Positions 23,521 to 33,451 of a stretch of DNA of 64,000 nucleotides are shown here, piece after piece. The DNA comes from Nepenthes gracilis (lineage: Eukaryota > Streptophyta > Magnoliopsida > Caryophyllales > Nepenthaceae). Position 1 is the stretch's first letter. Every line of letters begins with the position of its first letter. The position numbers were made by a program, and so were the translations under genes. The stretch lies in the NCBI GenBank assembly GCA_033239525.1, contig BSYO01000036.1, positions 6,408,126 to 6,472,125 of the forward strand. The letters run 5' to 3'. The notes under the pieces are model-generated. The model was not told where the DNA came from, did not search any database, and was given only the letters and a program-made list of their open reading frames with translations.

Positions 23521-24871
23521 TATAAGATCCAAATCTTTAAATTATGGTAATCATGATTGATTAAACTAATATAGTTAAAATTGAGATCAAAAAATATAAA
23601 AAAAATGGGTCAAAAAAATAAATATTTGGACCAAATGGCTCATGCCTAACGCAGGCCTAACATGCGCCTGAGCATAAAAACTAGTGGGTCAGCACTTAAT
23701 GACGCTTGAGCCGCATTTGAGTCCATGACTAGCAGTAGCTACGATCCCGATGTACACCTGAGCTATATTCGAGCATGGAAAGCTAAGGCTTTGTGCCTGA
23801 CACACGCCTGAATCTGCGCTCTAGCACAGAATTGTGTATATAAGGACTTCTTGAGCCGCTTTTTGTCATTTTTTAGAGAGTTTCTAGAGAAGAAAGGGAG
23901 AAAGCCGATGAGAAGGGAGAGAGGAAGAGAGAAAAGGTTTGAGGAAGTTCAATTCAAGTGATTTACGACTAGAATTTGTGTAAATCAAGTTAAGATAAGT
24001 ACACTTTATACTCTCCTTTTATTATTGCTGTTTATTTTTTATTTTTATGGGCATTTCTTGTTCCGATATTCATCCAAGTTATAATTTTGAAGTTAGTACA
24101 TTTATTTTGAGAATGCATATTAATTTTCTATGATTTTTATAGGGCAAGTTCATGAGAACTCACGTTTAAATCTAGTGCAATGTACTAAACTATGTATTTT
24201 AGTTTCATGCATGTATTGAAATCCGAGTTTAATGATCATGCATGTTTAATTTTGTGAAAAGCCATTTTGCATGTTAAAAATGGTAAAGTATAGGCTTTGA
24301 ATCCAATAAAATCATCTGCATGCCACGGATTTTTGCACCAAGCTACTGAATTCTCTTACTGCATGTGCTATTGTCAATTTTCTGTATTTTTATACTATTG
24401 TATTGCACCTCTTGCTAAATTTTTTATTCTTATATGTCCTAGATTTATACAACATCTTATATATGTTTCAAATCATCAAATATGTGTTGGTTATGACTTG
24501 CATAATGTACCTAATTTCTTTGCATGTGAAGTACATTAACTGAATTTACAAAAACTATACAAGTTGCTGATTTGGTCACAATTCTACAAAATTTTATCCC
24601 TTACATGTCTCAAATTTATACATAAGATTTTACATACTCTAAATTATCAAATATATGGCTAATATGAACTAAATAATATATACAATTGAACTTGTATATT
24701 CTGAAATTTATGTAAAATTATAGACACATGCAGAATTATATATGTTTTGCTAAAATTTTTACATTAATTGGTTAATTGAGCATCGTGTTCTCTGCATAAC
24801 ATGCTAATTTAACATTCTACAAAAAGAATAAGTTTGATATGATATGAAATTACTGAAATATGAAAGAAAAT
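23521..24871 (+). mobile_element. Chromovirus A, right LTR (left part)
   Basis: Starts TATAAGATCC directly after the decayed chromodomain and a short tail. It has a CTCGAG-type U3, TATATAAG at 23837-23844, a purine-rich leader at about 23870-23945 and U5 shared with 14519-15800. It is interrupted at 24871 by the LTR beginning TGTAAGG. Confidence 0.75.
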
Positions 24872-26460
24872 TGTAAGGTATTGGTTTTTAAGATATTGTA
24901 ATTAGGAGTAATTAAATTAATATAAATGAATCGAAATTAAAGGACGTGGAAGAAATTGGATTGAAAAGCCCAAAAACTCAGAATTTGCAAAATTAGGAAT
25001 CGACATTGTAAACCTTAAAAAGTTAATCCATAAATAAAATTTGAGTTTTAAATTATAATAATCACAACTTATTAAACTAATATAATCAAAATTAGGATCC
25101 AAAGATATAAAATATTAGGTTAGAAGGGTCTAAACATGTCTCAAACGGTGCGTGCACGAAGTTGACTTGCCCCAGGCTTGACCTGCACCCAACGTTTGCT
25201 CGAGCTCCCTATGGAATGCAGATTCCAGTAGAGAGGCGCCCGATGCACGCTCGAACGTCGAATGCAGCAACGATGCGCTTGAAGCACAGTCGAGCGTCAG
25301 ATCCTGTAACGGTGCACCTCAAGCGTGCTTGAGCACCGAATCCAGCAATGGTGTGCCTTAAGCACGCTGGGCTAGCGCTCGAGCGTCGGGCTGCGTTATA
25401 AACATGCAACGGTCTTCTTCCACGTCATTTTCCACGTGAAAAGAGAGAGGGGGAGAGAGAGAACGCGAAGGAGAGGAGAGAGAAGGTGGAGATTGAGGCT
25501 CTCGGGTTCGATTCTGACTTAAAGCTAGTTAATGAAGTGATAGATCGGGTCGAGGCAAGTGTACCAATATTCTTTTCTCTCATTTCTTTGCACTTTTATT
25601 ATATATTTTTTGGTATCCTCATTCTGATACCTGATTAAATTTATATTTTACAAAACTCATGATTTGAGCATGCATATATATCGATTTTATGTCCGAATTG
25701 TAAGTTTTGTGTGGTATTTTGCATATGGAAACCCTAACCCGTGCCCCTTTGTGTATACTTGATTTAGTTTAAGATTGTTGTATGATTTGGATTTAGAATA
25801 TGGATACCCGTGACTTGAATATGATTATTTATCGGTTGGGTTCCCAATTTGATAGTTTTATGCGGTTTTGTACATGTAAAAGCCCTAACCCTCACCCGGA
25901 TATTTTTACCCGTGTAATTTAGGGTTTATGCATGATTTGACTCTAGATAATTAAAACCCTAGCTTTAAGAATGTTTTTATCTTAATTATTTAATGTTCAT
26001 TTACATGTAAATTGTATATTATATTTTGTATATTCTGAAAATTATGTTATGAACCATTAATGAAGGAATTTATTGTTCAAAAGCTCTAAAGTTATATTTG
26101 GCTCATTGTGGTAATAAGTTTTTAAATGTTCCAAGCTTTAAGATAATTTGTACATATATTTAAAATCATGTGAAGATTTAAACCTACAAGAATATGAAAA
26201 ATATGTATCTATATCTATCAGAATATGAAATCTTTATTCGTATTTGCAATGATATGAAATTATGATTTTGTATCATGTAATTAAACTTTGTTATTTCTTA
26301 TCTATTATCAGATATTTGGAACTTTCTTTCAGTGTGAGAAATTCAAAGAAAAAGAAGTATGAGTATTTGTACAGAGTCTCTAATATGAAATATGAAAAGA
26401 AATCGTAAAATTGGATCAATGATTTGTATTTTAGAGGGTAGTATTCCCTAACATATATTA
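24872..26460 (+). mobile_element. LTR of another chromovirus, nested in A's right LTR
   Basis: Begins TGTAAGGTATTGG, preceded by AAAAT. It contains a four-unit repeat and TATAAA box (25235-25402), a purine-rich leader (25440-25500), AGGCAAGT (25553-25560) and then U5 phrases such as CCTCATTCTGATACC shared with the solo LTR at 17569. A second head-like block starts near 25005, so two LTR heads may be fused. Its 3' end is cut off by the TRIM at 26461. Confidence 0.6.
25235..25402 (+). repeat. Four-unit 37-47 bp repeat with CTCGAG-like cores, ending in a TATA box
   Basis: Units start at 25235, 25272, 25311 and 25350; the middle two are 39 bp. Each carries an AGCGT/CTCGAGCG-type core followed by GAATCCAGCAA-like sequence. 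TATAAA follows at 25397-25402, then the purine-rich leader. Position directly upstream of the TATA box suggests an LTR enhancer array; this function is inferred. Confidence 0.75.
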
Positions 26461-26750
26461 TGTAATGTCCCTGAGCACCCGCTTGTAACTATTGTCCGCT
26501 TTGCCGCACAGGAGCACGGTTTTATTTCTGGCAAACGGCCTCCATCACCCCAAAACGCGTCTACAAGGGAGAGGTATCCACGCTTTTATAAAGCACGCTT
26601 CATTACCCTCCCCATTCGATATGGGACATCACAGTTCACCCCCTTGGGAGCCCAGTGTTTACGTTGGCATACTGAACTGAGCCCCGTCTCTAATACCATT
26701 TGTAACGTCCCCGAGCACCCATTTGTGAATATTGTCCCTGTCAGGAGTTG
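26461..26750 (-). mobile_element. TRIM-type LTR element, left side truncated
   Basis: On the minus strand the full 3' LTR (26461-26633, 173 bp) runs from TGTGATGTCCCATATCGAAT to GGGACATTACA. It carries TATAAAAG at 26583-26590 and the ACGCGTTTTGGGG block known from a widespread plant small-LTR family. Only 67 bp separate it from the end of the 5' LTR (26701 to about 26750, which survives only as its last 40-50 bases, again ending ..GTTACA). The inner part has a primer-binding site next to the 5' LTR and a purine tract (CCCAAGGGGGTGAAC on the minus strand) next to the 3' LTR. There is no coding capacity; it would depend on another element's proteins. Confidence 0.8.
26686..26698 (-). other. Primer-binding site of the TRIM (initiator tRNA-Met type)
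   Basis: Minus strand TGGTATTAGAGAC, two bases after the 5' LTR end. It is close to TGGTATCAGAGC, the usual complement of the 3' end of plant initiator tRNA-Met. Confidence 0.8.
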
Positions 26751-27502
26751 GTTAGATAACAGATTAGATAACATATAGTAGTGACCATAATCCCTAGGTA
26801 AAATGCATATGAAAATGTATGGCCCAATACAAGTTTTATACTTATTTCCATACAAATATACAAATATAAAAATATATAATATCAGATATTTATCTATTTT
26901 TTTAGAAAAAAGTAAAACCCTCTAATATATATATATATCCAGTAAAAAGCCACCAGAGAACTGGTAAAACGCATGGATGCACGGGGAGAAAATAGACAGG
27001 CTAAATAAAACTTTAATGCACGAGCTTTAAACCTCTAAAATAGAAACAAAATATATTAGATATTGAAACAGATGAAGAATAGGGTTAGTGGATACTTGAC
27101 TTGACCTTATACAAAATAGATCTGATAAAAGGATATTTTAAAATATCCAAACTCCACATCCTCTTTCCTTTTCTTCTCCTCCCTGTCGCGTGCTTCTCCT
27201 CTCTGCTGTGCACTCTCTCTCCTCCTTCTCCTCTCTATCGCACACGCCTGCCAGCACCTTTATTAAGTGGCCGGCACTTGAGCGTCGCCTCAAGTGCAAC
27301 TCAAGCACAGCCCTCGAGCGCGCCTTGGGCATAGGCCCATGGGGAACCTCCTCCAAAATTTTTATAAAATACCATTAAGCTAATGCATCCAATAATCCCA
27401 AAATAACTATAATTCCAAAAAATCAAATGGGGGAAATCGGGCAATACATTTTTATACTTATATTTTTCTTATTGAGAAAAAAAATTTTGAATATTTGTCA
27501 CA
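26751..27502 (-). mobile_element. Inverted chromovirus LTR fragment
   Basis: On the minus strand it starts TGTGACAAATATTC at 27502. A CTCGAG-type U3 (27280-27330) and a purine-rich leader (27160-27240) follow, then TCAAGTCAAGTATCC, parallel to the AGGCAAGT motif of the other LTRs. It is cut off where the TRIM begins. Confidence 0.6.
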
Positions 27503-29140
27503 AAATCTACGGTTTGATACTTTGTTAAAAATTATTGTAAGAAATTGAAAGATCTATACATTCGAATATCCCACTATATTAGACATACTTAGGGACTATA
27601 CTTTTTATTTATGAATGACAAAAAAAAAAAAAATAACGTTTGATCTCGTCTATAAGAGTAAATTGTAAAGAGACCGCTTATGGGTATAAATAGTAGTTTT
27701 TATCTAAGATTATTGAGAGTATGTGTAACCCCCTTTAAAATTAGCCTTTCAATCTTTGGTTCTTTGTTTTAGCATGATGTGGATTCTTATGATTTTATCT
27801 ATATCATATTCAATATTTTAAAATGTTTGGCATTAAAATTTGTAAGTCTAATATGATATTCAAAATTTTTAGATTTTTGATATTTGAGCTTTTGAAAAAT
27901 ATATTATTTGAACTTTAGATGATTTTGTACAATTTAGATTGCTTGATATTTGTATATATATATTATAAATCTTTGAGTACGAAATCATAATTCGAACATT
28001 TGATATTTAGATATGACATATTTTCTCGCATTTATAGGTTTTAATCCCTTATCTGTTTTAAGTATATGATTTACATACTGCATATTATATTTATACATAC
28101 CGAGCTTTTGGCTCACGTTTTGTAAATTTCTTTGAGGATTAATGGGTCAAAGACATTTAAAGGATTTAGACAGGAAATACTAAAATTTTTGATTTATTTA
28201 TATTTTATATTCAGTCTTACATTTCAGACTGATTGTTGAATTATTGTATATTTTATTTTTTTGCCATTTGAATATATTTGGGTCTATTTGAATCCAAAAG
28301 GTATACCAAGTCATATATAATTAATTTACTAAATAAGATGATTAATGAGTATCCCTAATTTTAAATAGGTTTTAAATACTAAAAGGTAATAGATTTTTTG
28401 AATCATGTAATATTATTGATTATTCTTGTAAGTGAATTAAAATCAGTTTAATAATATTTTATTAGTGTATTATAATTATATCCAAATGTAGATTATAACG
28501 ATACTATTTATATTTTATATTTCTCCCTATACTTGTTAATTCAAAATATTAATATTAAATAATTTAATTTATTATAGTATATATTCTAATTTCACTACAT
28601 TGTTATACTTCTTCCATTTTGATGTTTAATGAAATTAATTTCTCCAATTCATTTGTACAAGTCTAGTTTTAATCTAGTTATACTGGACCTTGATATAGGC
28701 ATTACATTTGGATAAATTTACAGCTACTATTGATACAAGTAGTAAACAAAAAAAGTTACATTTTAAATTATAAAGAAAAGTTAAACAAAATAATTGTGAT
28801 ATTTATAAGAGTGACTGTGACGAATTATATTAAGTCAACGTTTTTTAAAACAAAATTCGTTAAGGATTCATTTGAAACTATTATAAACCATTTCCGATTT
28901 GCATATAAGTCCCTTATGAAGACACTGTGGCAAAACTTAAACCATAAAGATGTTAATCAGATGGAGCATTTTATCGAAAATGACCAATCAGGTTGTAAAA
29001 CTAATAGCCCTCAATATGGATATGAATAAATCTTACATTGTTTAATTTTTATGATTTCACTTTTTACTCAATGTGTCTTTTTAAATTTATTATAATATTA
29101 TTAAAGATAAGTGGAATATAAATGAAATGAGAAGAATGTT
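27503..29140. other. AT-rich DNA, LTR remnants, no gene
   Basis: Phrases near 27600-27680 (TTTATGAATGAC, then AACGTTTGATCTCGTCTATA) resemble the U5 of chromovirus A at 16010-16050. This may be the remaining part of A's right LTR. From about 28300 on nothing is recognisable. An open stretch at 28730-29029 has no known domain and no early ATG. Confidence 0.35.
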
Positions 29141-29145
29141 AGTTT

Positions 29146-30145
29146 TGATGCGTCCTGGATACAAGTTTCGAATAGATTCAAATCAAGTCATCCGCCTGAA
29201 TCCAGTTTCGTCCACTGAGTCTGAATCTTGCACACCATAACTGTAAACAAGAGGTCTGGTGTCGGCGGGATGTTATCCCACTGAAAATACTCTGACGCTC
29301 AAGTTAGAAAATAGCCCTCAAAGTAAGAAGGTGAATGCAACGAGATACAGTATGAATGCCGAGAGTGTTTGTGGGAGTGGGATTTCTCTTGTGGGTAGAG
29401 AGGCTTTGGTTGCTTGTGAGGAGCGAGATTCCTAAGTACTGAGTTTGCTGGGAACGTAGTAGCAGAGAGAGAGAAAAACGCAGATGAGCACGAGTACTGA
29501 AAGCATGAGGGCTTTGCAAGAGAAAGCTTTTGCGGGCAAGTGAGAACGTGTCCTAGGAGTGAAAACTCCATGGCCTTTTATAACCATCGTGTTAGGCTAT
29601 CTTTCTTGTGCAGAAGGGTTTGATACTTGCGCTCTATTGGGATCGTTGCCTTTTCCGGCGTGCGACCTTTATGGCTATAACGGTCATTGGATTGATTACT
29701 TTCCTTCTACATTCTGTATCCGCTATGGTTTCCAGCAGACAGGGAAAGAATGTCAGTGTCTTCCTTCAGAGATGAGCATTGATTCTAGGAGCAACCATTA
29801 CAATGGAGGTTATCTTCTATGGAAAGTGTGAAATCAGGGGAGAAGACCGTTACTACTTTAGGATGGACGCGTGGACCAATTTGGGCTTGGGCTGCATGAG
29901 ACCTGGTCTTCTGCTGGTCAACTGGCCTGCTTCCGGTCAATGGAAGTATTAACCGTCTTGCATGCTCCAGTCAACAGTAGCGTTGACCGTCTTGGGCCCA
30001 AGTGAGCCGTCTTACTCTTGGGCTTTGGCTGGCTAATTAACCTCTCGTCTGATCAACGACTGATGTTGACCGTCTAGGCACAAATGGATAGTTGTGGATC
30101 TAGGCCGCTCCTTCTTGGTCAAGCTCATTACTGGCGTACCCATCA
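29146..30145 (-). repeat. Tat-1 3' LTR
   Basis: 1000 bp, bounded by TGATG and CATCA. On the minus strand a TATAAAAGG box lies at about 29574-29582. It aligns throughout with the LTR at 39003-40005. Confidence 0.93.
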
Positions 30146-30160
30146 CTAGCCCCCGTATTG
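30146..30160 (-). other. Tat-1 polypurine tract
   Basis: Minus strand ..ATACGGGGGCTAG immediately before the 3' LTR. It has the same GGGGCTAG end as Tat-2. Confidence 0.7.
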
Positions 30161-30310
30161 GTGGTCTGAAATTACGACTTCTAACATGCTCAAGATGGGA
30201 CGTGAATGGTTGGGTTACTTGCTTGAGGCGACATGGAGGGGAAGCTGGCAATGACTCTTAGTCTATCGATCAAATTGCTAGCAATTCTTTTCTATAGAGT
30301 CAGGATCTAG

Positions 30311-30436
30311 AGAACTGGTCAAAAAGATATTGATCAGATTCGTTAACCGTTTGGGCCAAAATTTGGAGAATTGGTGAAGGAAGTATTGACTGGATTCATT
30401 GAGCGTTTAGGCCAAAATTCGGAGAACTGGTGGTAG
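30311..30436. repeat. 56-bp direct repeat upstream of the Tat-1 antisense gene
   Basis: Units start at 30311 and 30367, with a partial third at 30423. Each begins AGAACTGGT or AGAATTGGT and ends GGCCAAAATTYGG. It lies between the 3' LTR and the start codon of the antisense gene, so in its promoter region or in the gag-pol transcript's 3' leader. Confidence 0.85.
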
Positions 30437-30725
30437 TTGAAACGACACGCCATCATGTCGCCAGATTGCCAGTCGAAAAGTTGACCACGTGTCTGTATAT
30501 AGTGAATTTGTGATTCCGATAATTAATGTGCCAGATGATCTAATTCGGCTGCATCCTCTCCGAAGGCGACGTGTGTCAACAGTGATGGTTGCACATTTTC
30601 GAGACGGTTCTCCTTCCTCAGCGGTCACATGCTTTTAAGTGCTTTGGTCATTTTGTTTTCAAACTTCCCACACTTTCTTCCTAAAAATTTTCTAAGTGTT
30701 TCACTTCCTTCATTCTCCCATTTCC

Positions 30726-32469
30726 ATGGCGCCTTTTGTAACCCAATTTGCTTCAATGATCAGCGCCAGTGAAGTGAGGGAATTATACATTGAGTATAAC
30801 ATTTCTAAGGAGATCGTCTCCCGGATGCCCTGCGAGGAGAACAGGGCATGTTCCCCTCCTGAGGGCTGCATCACTATATACAAGGCTCACATGAGGAGTG
30901 GGCTACGTCTTCTGGTCCCTAACGAGCTGTCGAACATCATTACCGCTCTTTAGATCCCCATCGCATAGTTTTATGTCAACGCTGTGCAATACTTGTGCAC
31001 ACTTTGTATTTTTCTCCGCTACCATTCAAAGCTGCTGATGGTGGAGGCGGTCAGGGTGATATTTCAGTTCATCCAGGGTGGACAATGGGTTTCCCTGTCC
31101 CCATGAGGGCTCCAGATTAGTAGCGCAATTTATGAATCTTTGAAGAACTGGAAGAACTTGTTCTTCTATGTTCATGTTGATGAGTCATCGCCTCTGGCTA
31201 GGGATGGGGACAGGGTACCCGATACTTACATTGGGACGCCCACAACTATGGTGACCGCCTTTATGAAGCCACTTCTGAAGCTAGTGGAGGATCACCTCTC
31301 TAAATTCTGGAGAGACCACTTGATTTTCCAACAGGGAGCCAACAGGGACCTCTCTAAATTCCGATCTAGAAGATGAATGTTCCTTCCCGAAAGAGGAAGG
31401 CTGGGGCCCTTACCATCAAGTCTGCCGTCGCACCTTCCACCAAGGAAGCTCCTAGTAATCCAAGGCAGAAGAAGGCGTCAGGTGGCAATGGTGACGCCTT
31501 CTTCTTCTTCCTCCACAGAGTCGATTACGCCTTTTGCTGGTCGATTCATTAGAACCGGAGACATCTTTGGTGTTGGCAGTGTTGAGGCTGTTGTGATGGC
31601 GTATAGAACCAGGCTGTGCTCCCCTGCGAGTGGCGCCGTTTTTGCTCTACCACAACCAGAGCACTTGGCGGCACTGTCGGAGTTACCTGTTGAGCCCCTA
31701 GTTGTGCAGGCTACTAAATTGTCTGAGGAGCCTTCTATCGGTGAGCTCCTGGAGGCGCCAGTAGAGCTTCCCGTTGTGCAAGCCGCTGAGTTGTTCGAGG
31801 ACCCTACTGCCGGAGAACTCTAGGAGGTGCCTTGGGTGCCAATCGCCAGAAAGCCTCTAGAGGTGGTTGGCATCAGCATTGAGTTGATGGATGAGCCTGT
31901 CGCCGGAGAGCCTGTTGAGGCGGTTGGCTTTTCTGTGGAGTCGCCGGAGGAGTCTGCGGTGGCGGCTTCTATGGAGCCTGGTCAAGAGATTACTGTTTTT
32001 AGTTCTCTACTGCTAAGGCCAAGGTCTCGGAGCAGACCGGTAAGGTCGGAGCGTAGAGTCTGGCAGGTAAACCTACGAAGTCTTCCTTCCATTTTCTTCC
32101 TCCGTTGCTATTATTTAGTGCTTTTAGCTTTTGCAGGAGGAGAGAATAACGGGTATAGTCAGCAAGGGATTGTGCCAAAGGGACCTGGTGATCTCAGACC
32201 ATAACAGAGAGATCGCCTGGTTCGAGAAGGAGGTGGAGCTGCTTAAGGTGGAGTATCAGGAGAACACAGCTGCTCTTCAATTTGTGTTATCATGTCTGAA
32301 AGAGAAAAATGCTAGACTAAAAGAGGAGAACGCTAGACTGAGAGAAGAAGTTGACCGGGTAGTGAGGCGTACTAACCAACTCTTGGGACAGATCGCATCG
32401 CTGGAGAATGAGTTGTCTACTTGTATACGTCCGCATGATGTCCATGGGATGTTGTGGGTATGGGTGTGA
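30726..32469 (+). pseudogene. Tat-1 antisense gene: Transposase_28-like domain, repeats, coiled coil (broken)
   Basis: Runs opposite to gag-pol, between the 3' LTR and the end of pol. The ATG at 30726 starts MAPFVTQFASMISASEVREL. ENRACSPPEGCITIYKAHMR and SGLRLLVPNELSNIITAL follow, then FYVNAVQYLCTLCIFLRYHS in the same frame. This pattern (PPEGxxxxY, GLR.PLP, PNA...I..L) resembles the plant 'putative gypsy type transposon' family. Stops in frame include 30951, 30966, about 31107, 31374 and 31824; the first two fit CAG-to-TAG. A basic stretch (about 31375-31500) seems to be in another frame. Two degenerate copies of a 28-residue ELPVEPLVVQA repeat follow. Exon 2 (from 32137) encodes a heptad-rich coiled coil with LKEKNARLKEENARLREEVD. 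Function unknown. Confidence 0.75.
32067..32136 (+). other. Intron of the Tat-1 antisense gene
   Basis: 70 bp. The donor is CAG|GTAAAC, the acceptor follows a T-rich tract as TTTTGCAG|GAGG, and the inside is T-rich. It sits exactly between codons (phase 0) and joins the acidic repeat region to the coiled coil in frame. An intron of the same length and phase stands at the same place in Tat-2. Confidence 0.8.
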
Positions 32470-33087
32470 GAAGGTGTTAACCTCAGTCGATGCATTGCAC
32501 GATCGGTTGACCCTGACTTTCCAATTGATGTCCTTGACCCAGCAAACCGTTCTGTCAGCCATGGCGAAAATCTTATGGGACAGTCCCACAGGGATCAGGG
32601 TCCATCACCGCCTCCACTTAGGAACTCTGCTCTACCGTAGACTTTTGTACCCTTGGGCTTTTTATATGTAGTTATAAATGTACAAATACAATCAATAAAA
32701 TGGTTATTTTAATGGTTATTATGTGTCTTTGCCTTTGTTGTTGTCTTTCAGTTACTCGTTCTTACGTTGGCCGATCGGCTTAGTGTATTGTATGCAAAGT
32801 GGCCGTCCGCCTCATAGCGTTTGAGACATTTTTGGCGCTCTCTAATGGACTTAAGTCCTGTAGAAGACGTCAGAGTAAATCCTGATATCATATCAAGCCT
32901 GTTCTATACTCGTGCGTGAGTAGAGGCTTGTTGGCACTACCCAGGTATGAACTTGGCTGGCCAACTCTTGGACGAAGCACTTTACCCCTACAACCGTCGT
33001 TGATTGATCACGTTATCTCCTTGCAAAGGAGGTTATTACGTGTGCTGTTTAAATCCCCTAAGATTTTAACCGCAAACAGGCTACTTG

Positions 33088-33267
33088 GATGACCAATGTT
33101 TAATTCGATCGTCAATGGGCCGCCTGTATGACCAGGGTTTAATTCGACCGTAAATGGGCCGCCTAGATAACCATGGTTTAATTTGACCGCTCATAGACCG
33201 CTTGGATAATCGGAGTTTAATTTGACCACCAATGGACCGTCTGGATAATCAGGGTTTAGTTACGAAT
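33088..33267. repeat. 39-bp tandem repeat between Tat-1 pol and antisense gene
   Basis: About 4.5 units, each like TGACCAGGGTTTAATTCGAC followed by CGTAAATGGGCCGCCTA. It lies 185 bases past the pol stop, downstream of both convergent genes. Tat-2 has a 39-bp array of different sequence at the same place (50041-50270). Confidence 0.9.
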
Positions 33268-33451
33268 GGGTGAAAATTCACCCGATTTAGAGGCAGTCTA
33301 TGTCGTTTGTATAATACATAAATGCACATAGAACAGAAAAAGAAAAGAAAGAATAATATGACACAAATGAAAAAGTATTCTTATTTCATTAATATCAACA
33401 TGTATATTACAAGCATACACGTGCAACACGGATGACCTACCTGTGCCCTTA

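Larger units (their letters stand above)
8199..24871 (+). mobile_element. Chromovirus A (Tekay/Del-like Ty3/gypsy), broken by nested insertions
   Basis: The left LTR starts at 8199 (TATAAAGTTGAG) and continues at 14519 after an insertion. The right LTR starts at 23521 (TATAAGATCC). The two align in order: shared head, CTCGAG-type U3, TATATAAG box, purine-rich leader and long U5. Between them are remnants of protease, reverse transcriptase, RNase H, integrase and chromodomain in the plus-strand order expected for a chromovirus. Recognisable gag and a primer-binding site are missing. The right LTR is cut by an insertion at 24871, so the true right end lies further on, possibly in 27.5-28.3 kb. 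Confidence 0.7.

Noticed and set aside
25209..25409. Cys/Ala/Arg-rich minus-strand frame.
   Set aside because: A reading of the CTCGAG-type U3 repeats, not a protein.
28730..29029. Open stretch of about 99 codons left of Tat-1.
   Set aside because: No ATG in its first half, AT-rich composition and no recognisable motif; chance is likely.
31377..31823. Treating this 148-codon plus-strand frame as a separate gene.
   Set aside because: It continues the frame of the antisense gene on both sides; the breaks are single stop codons.
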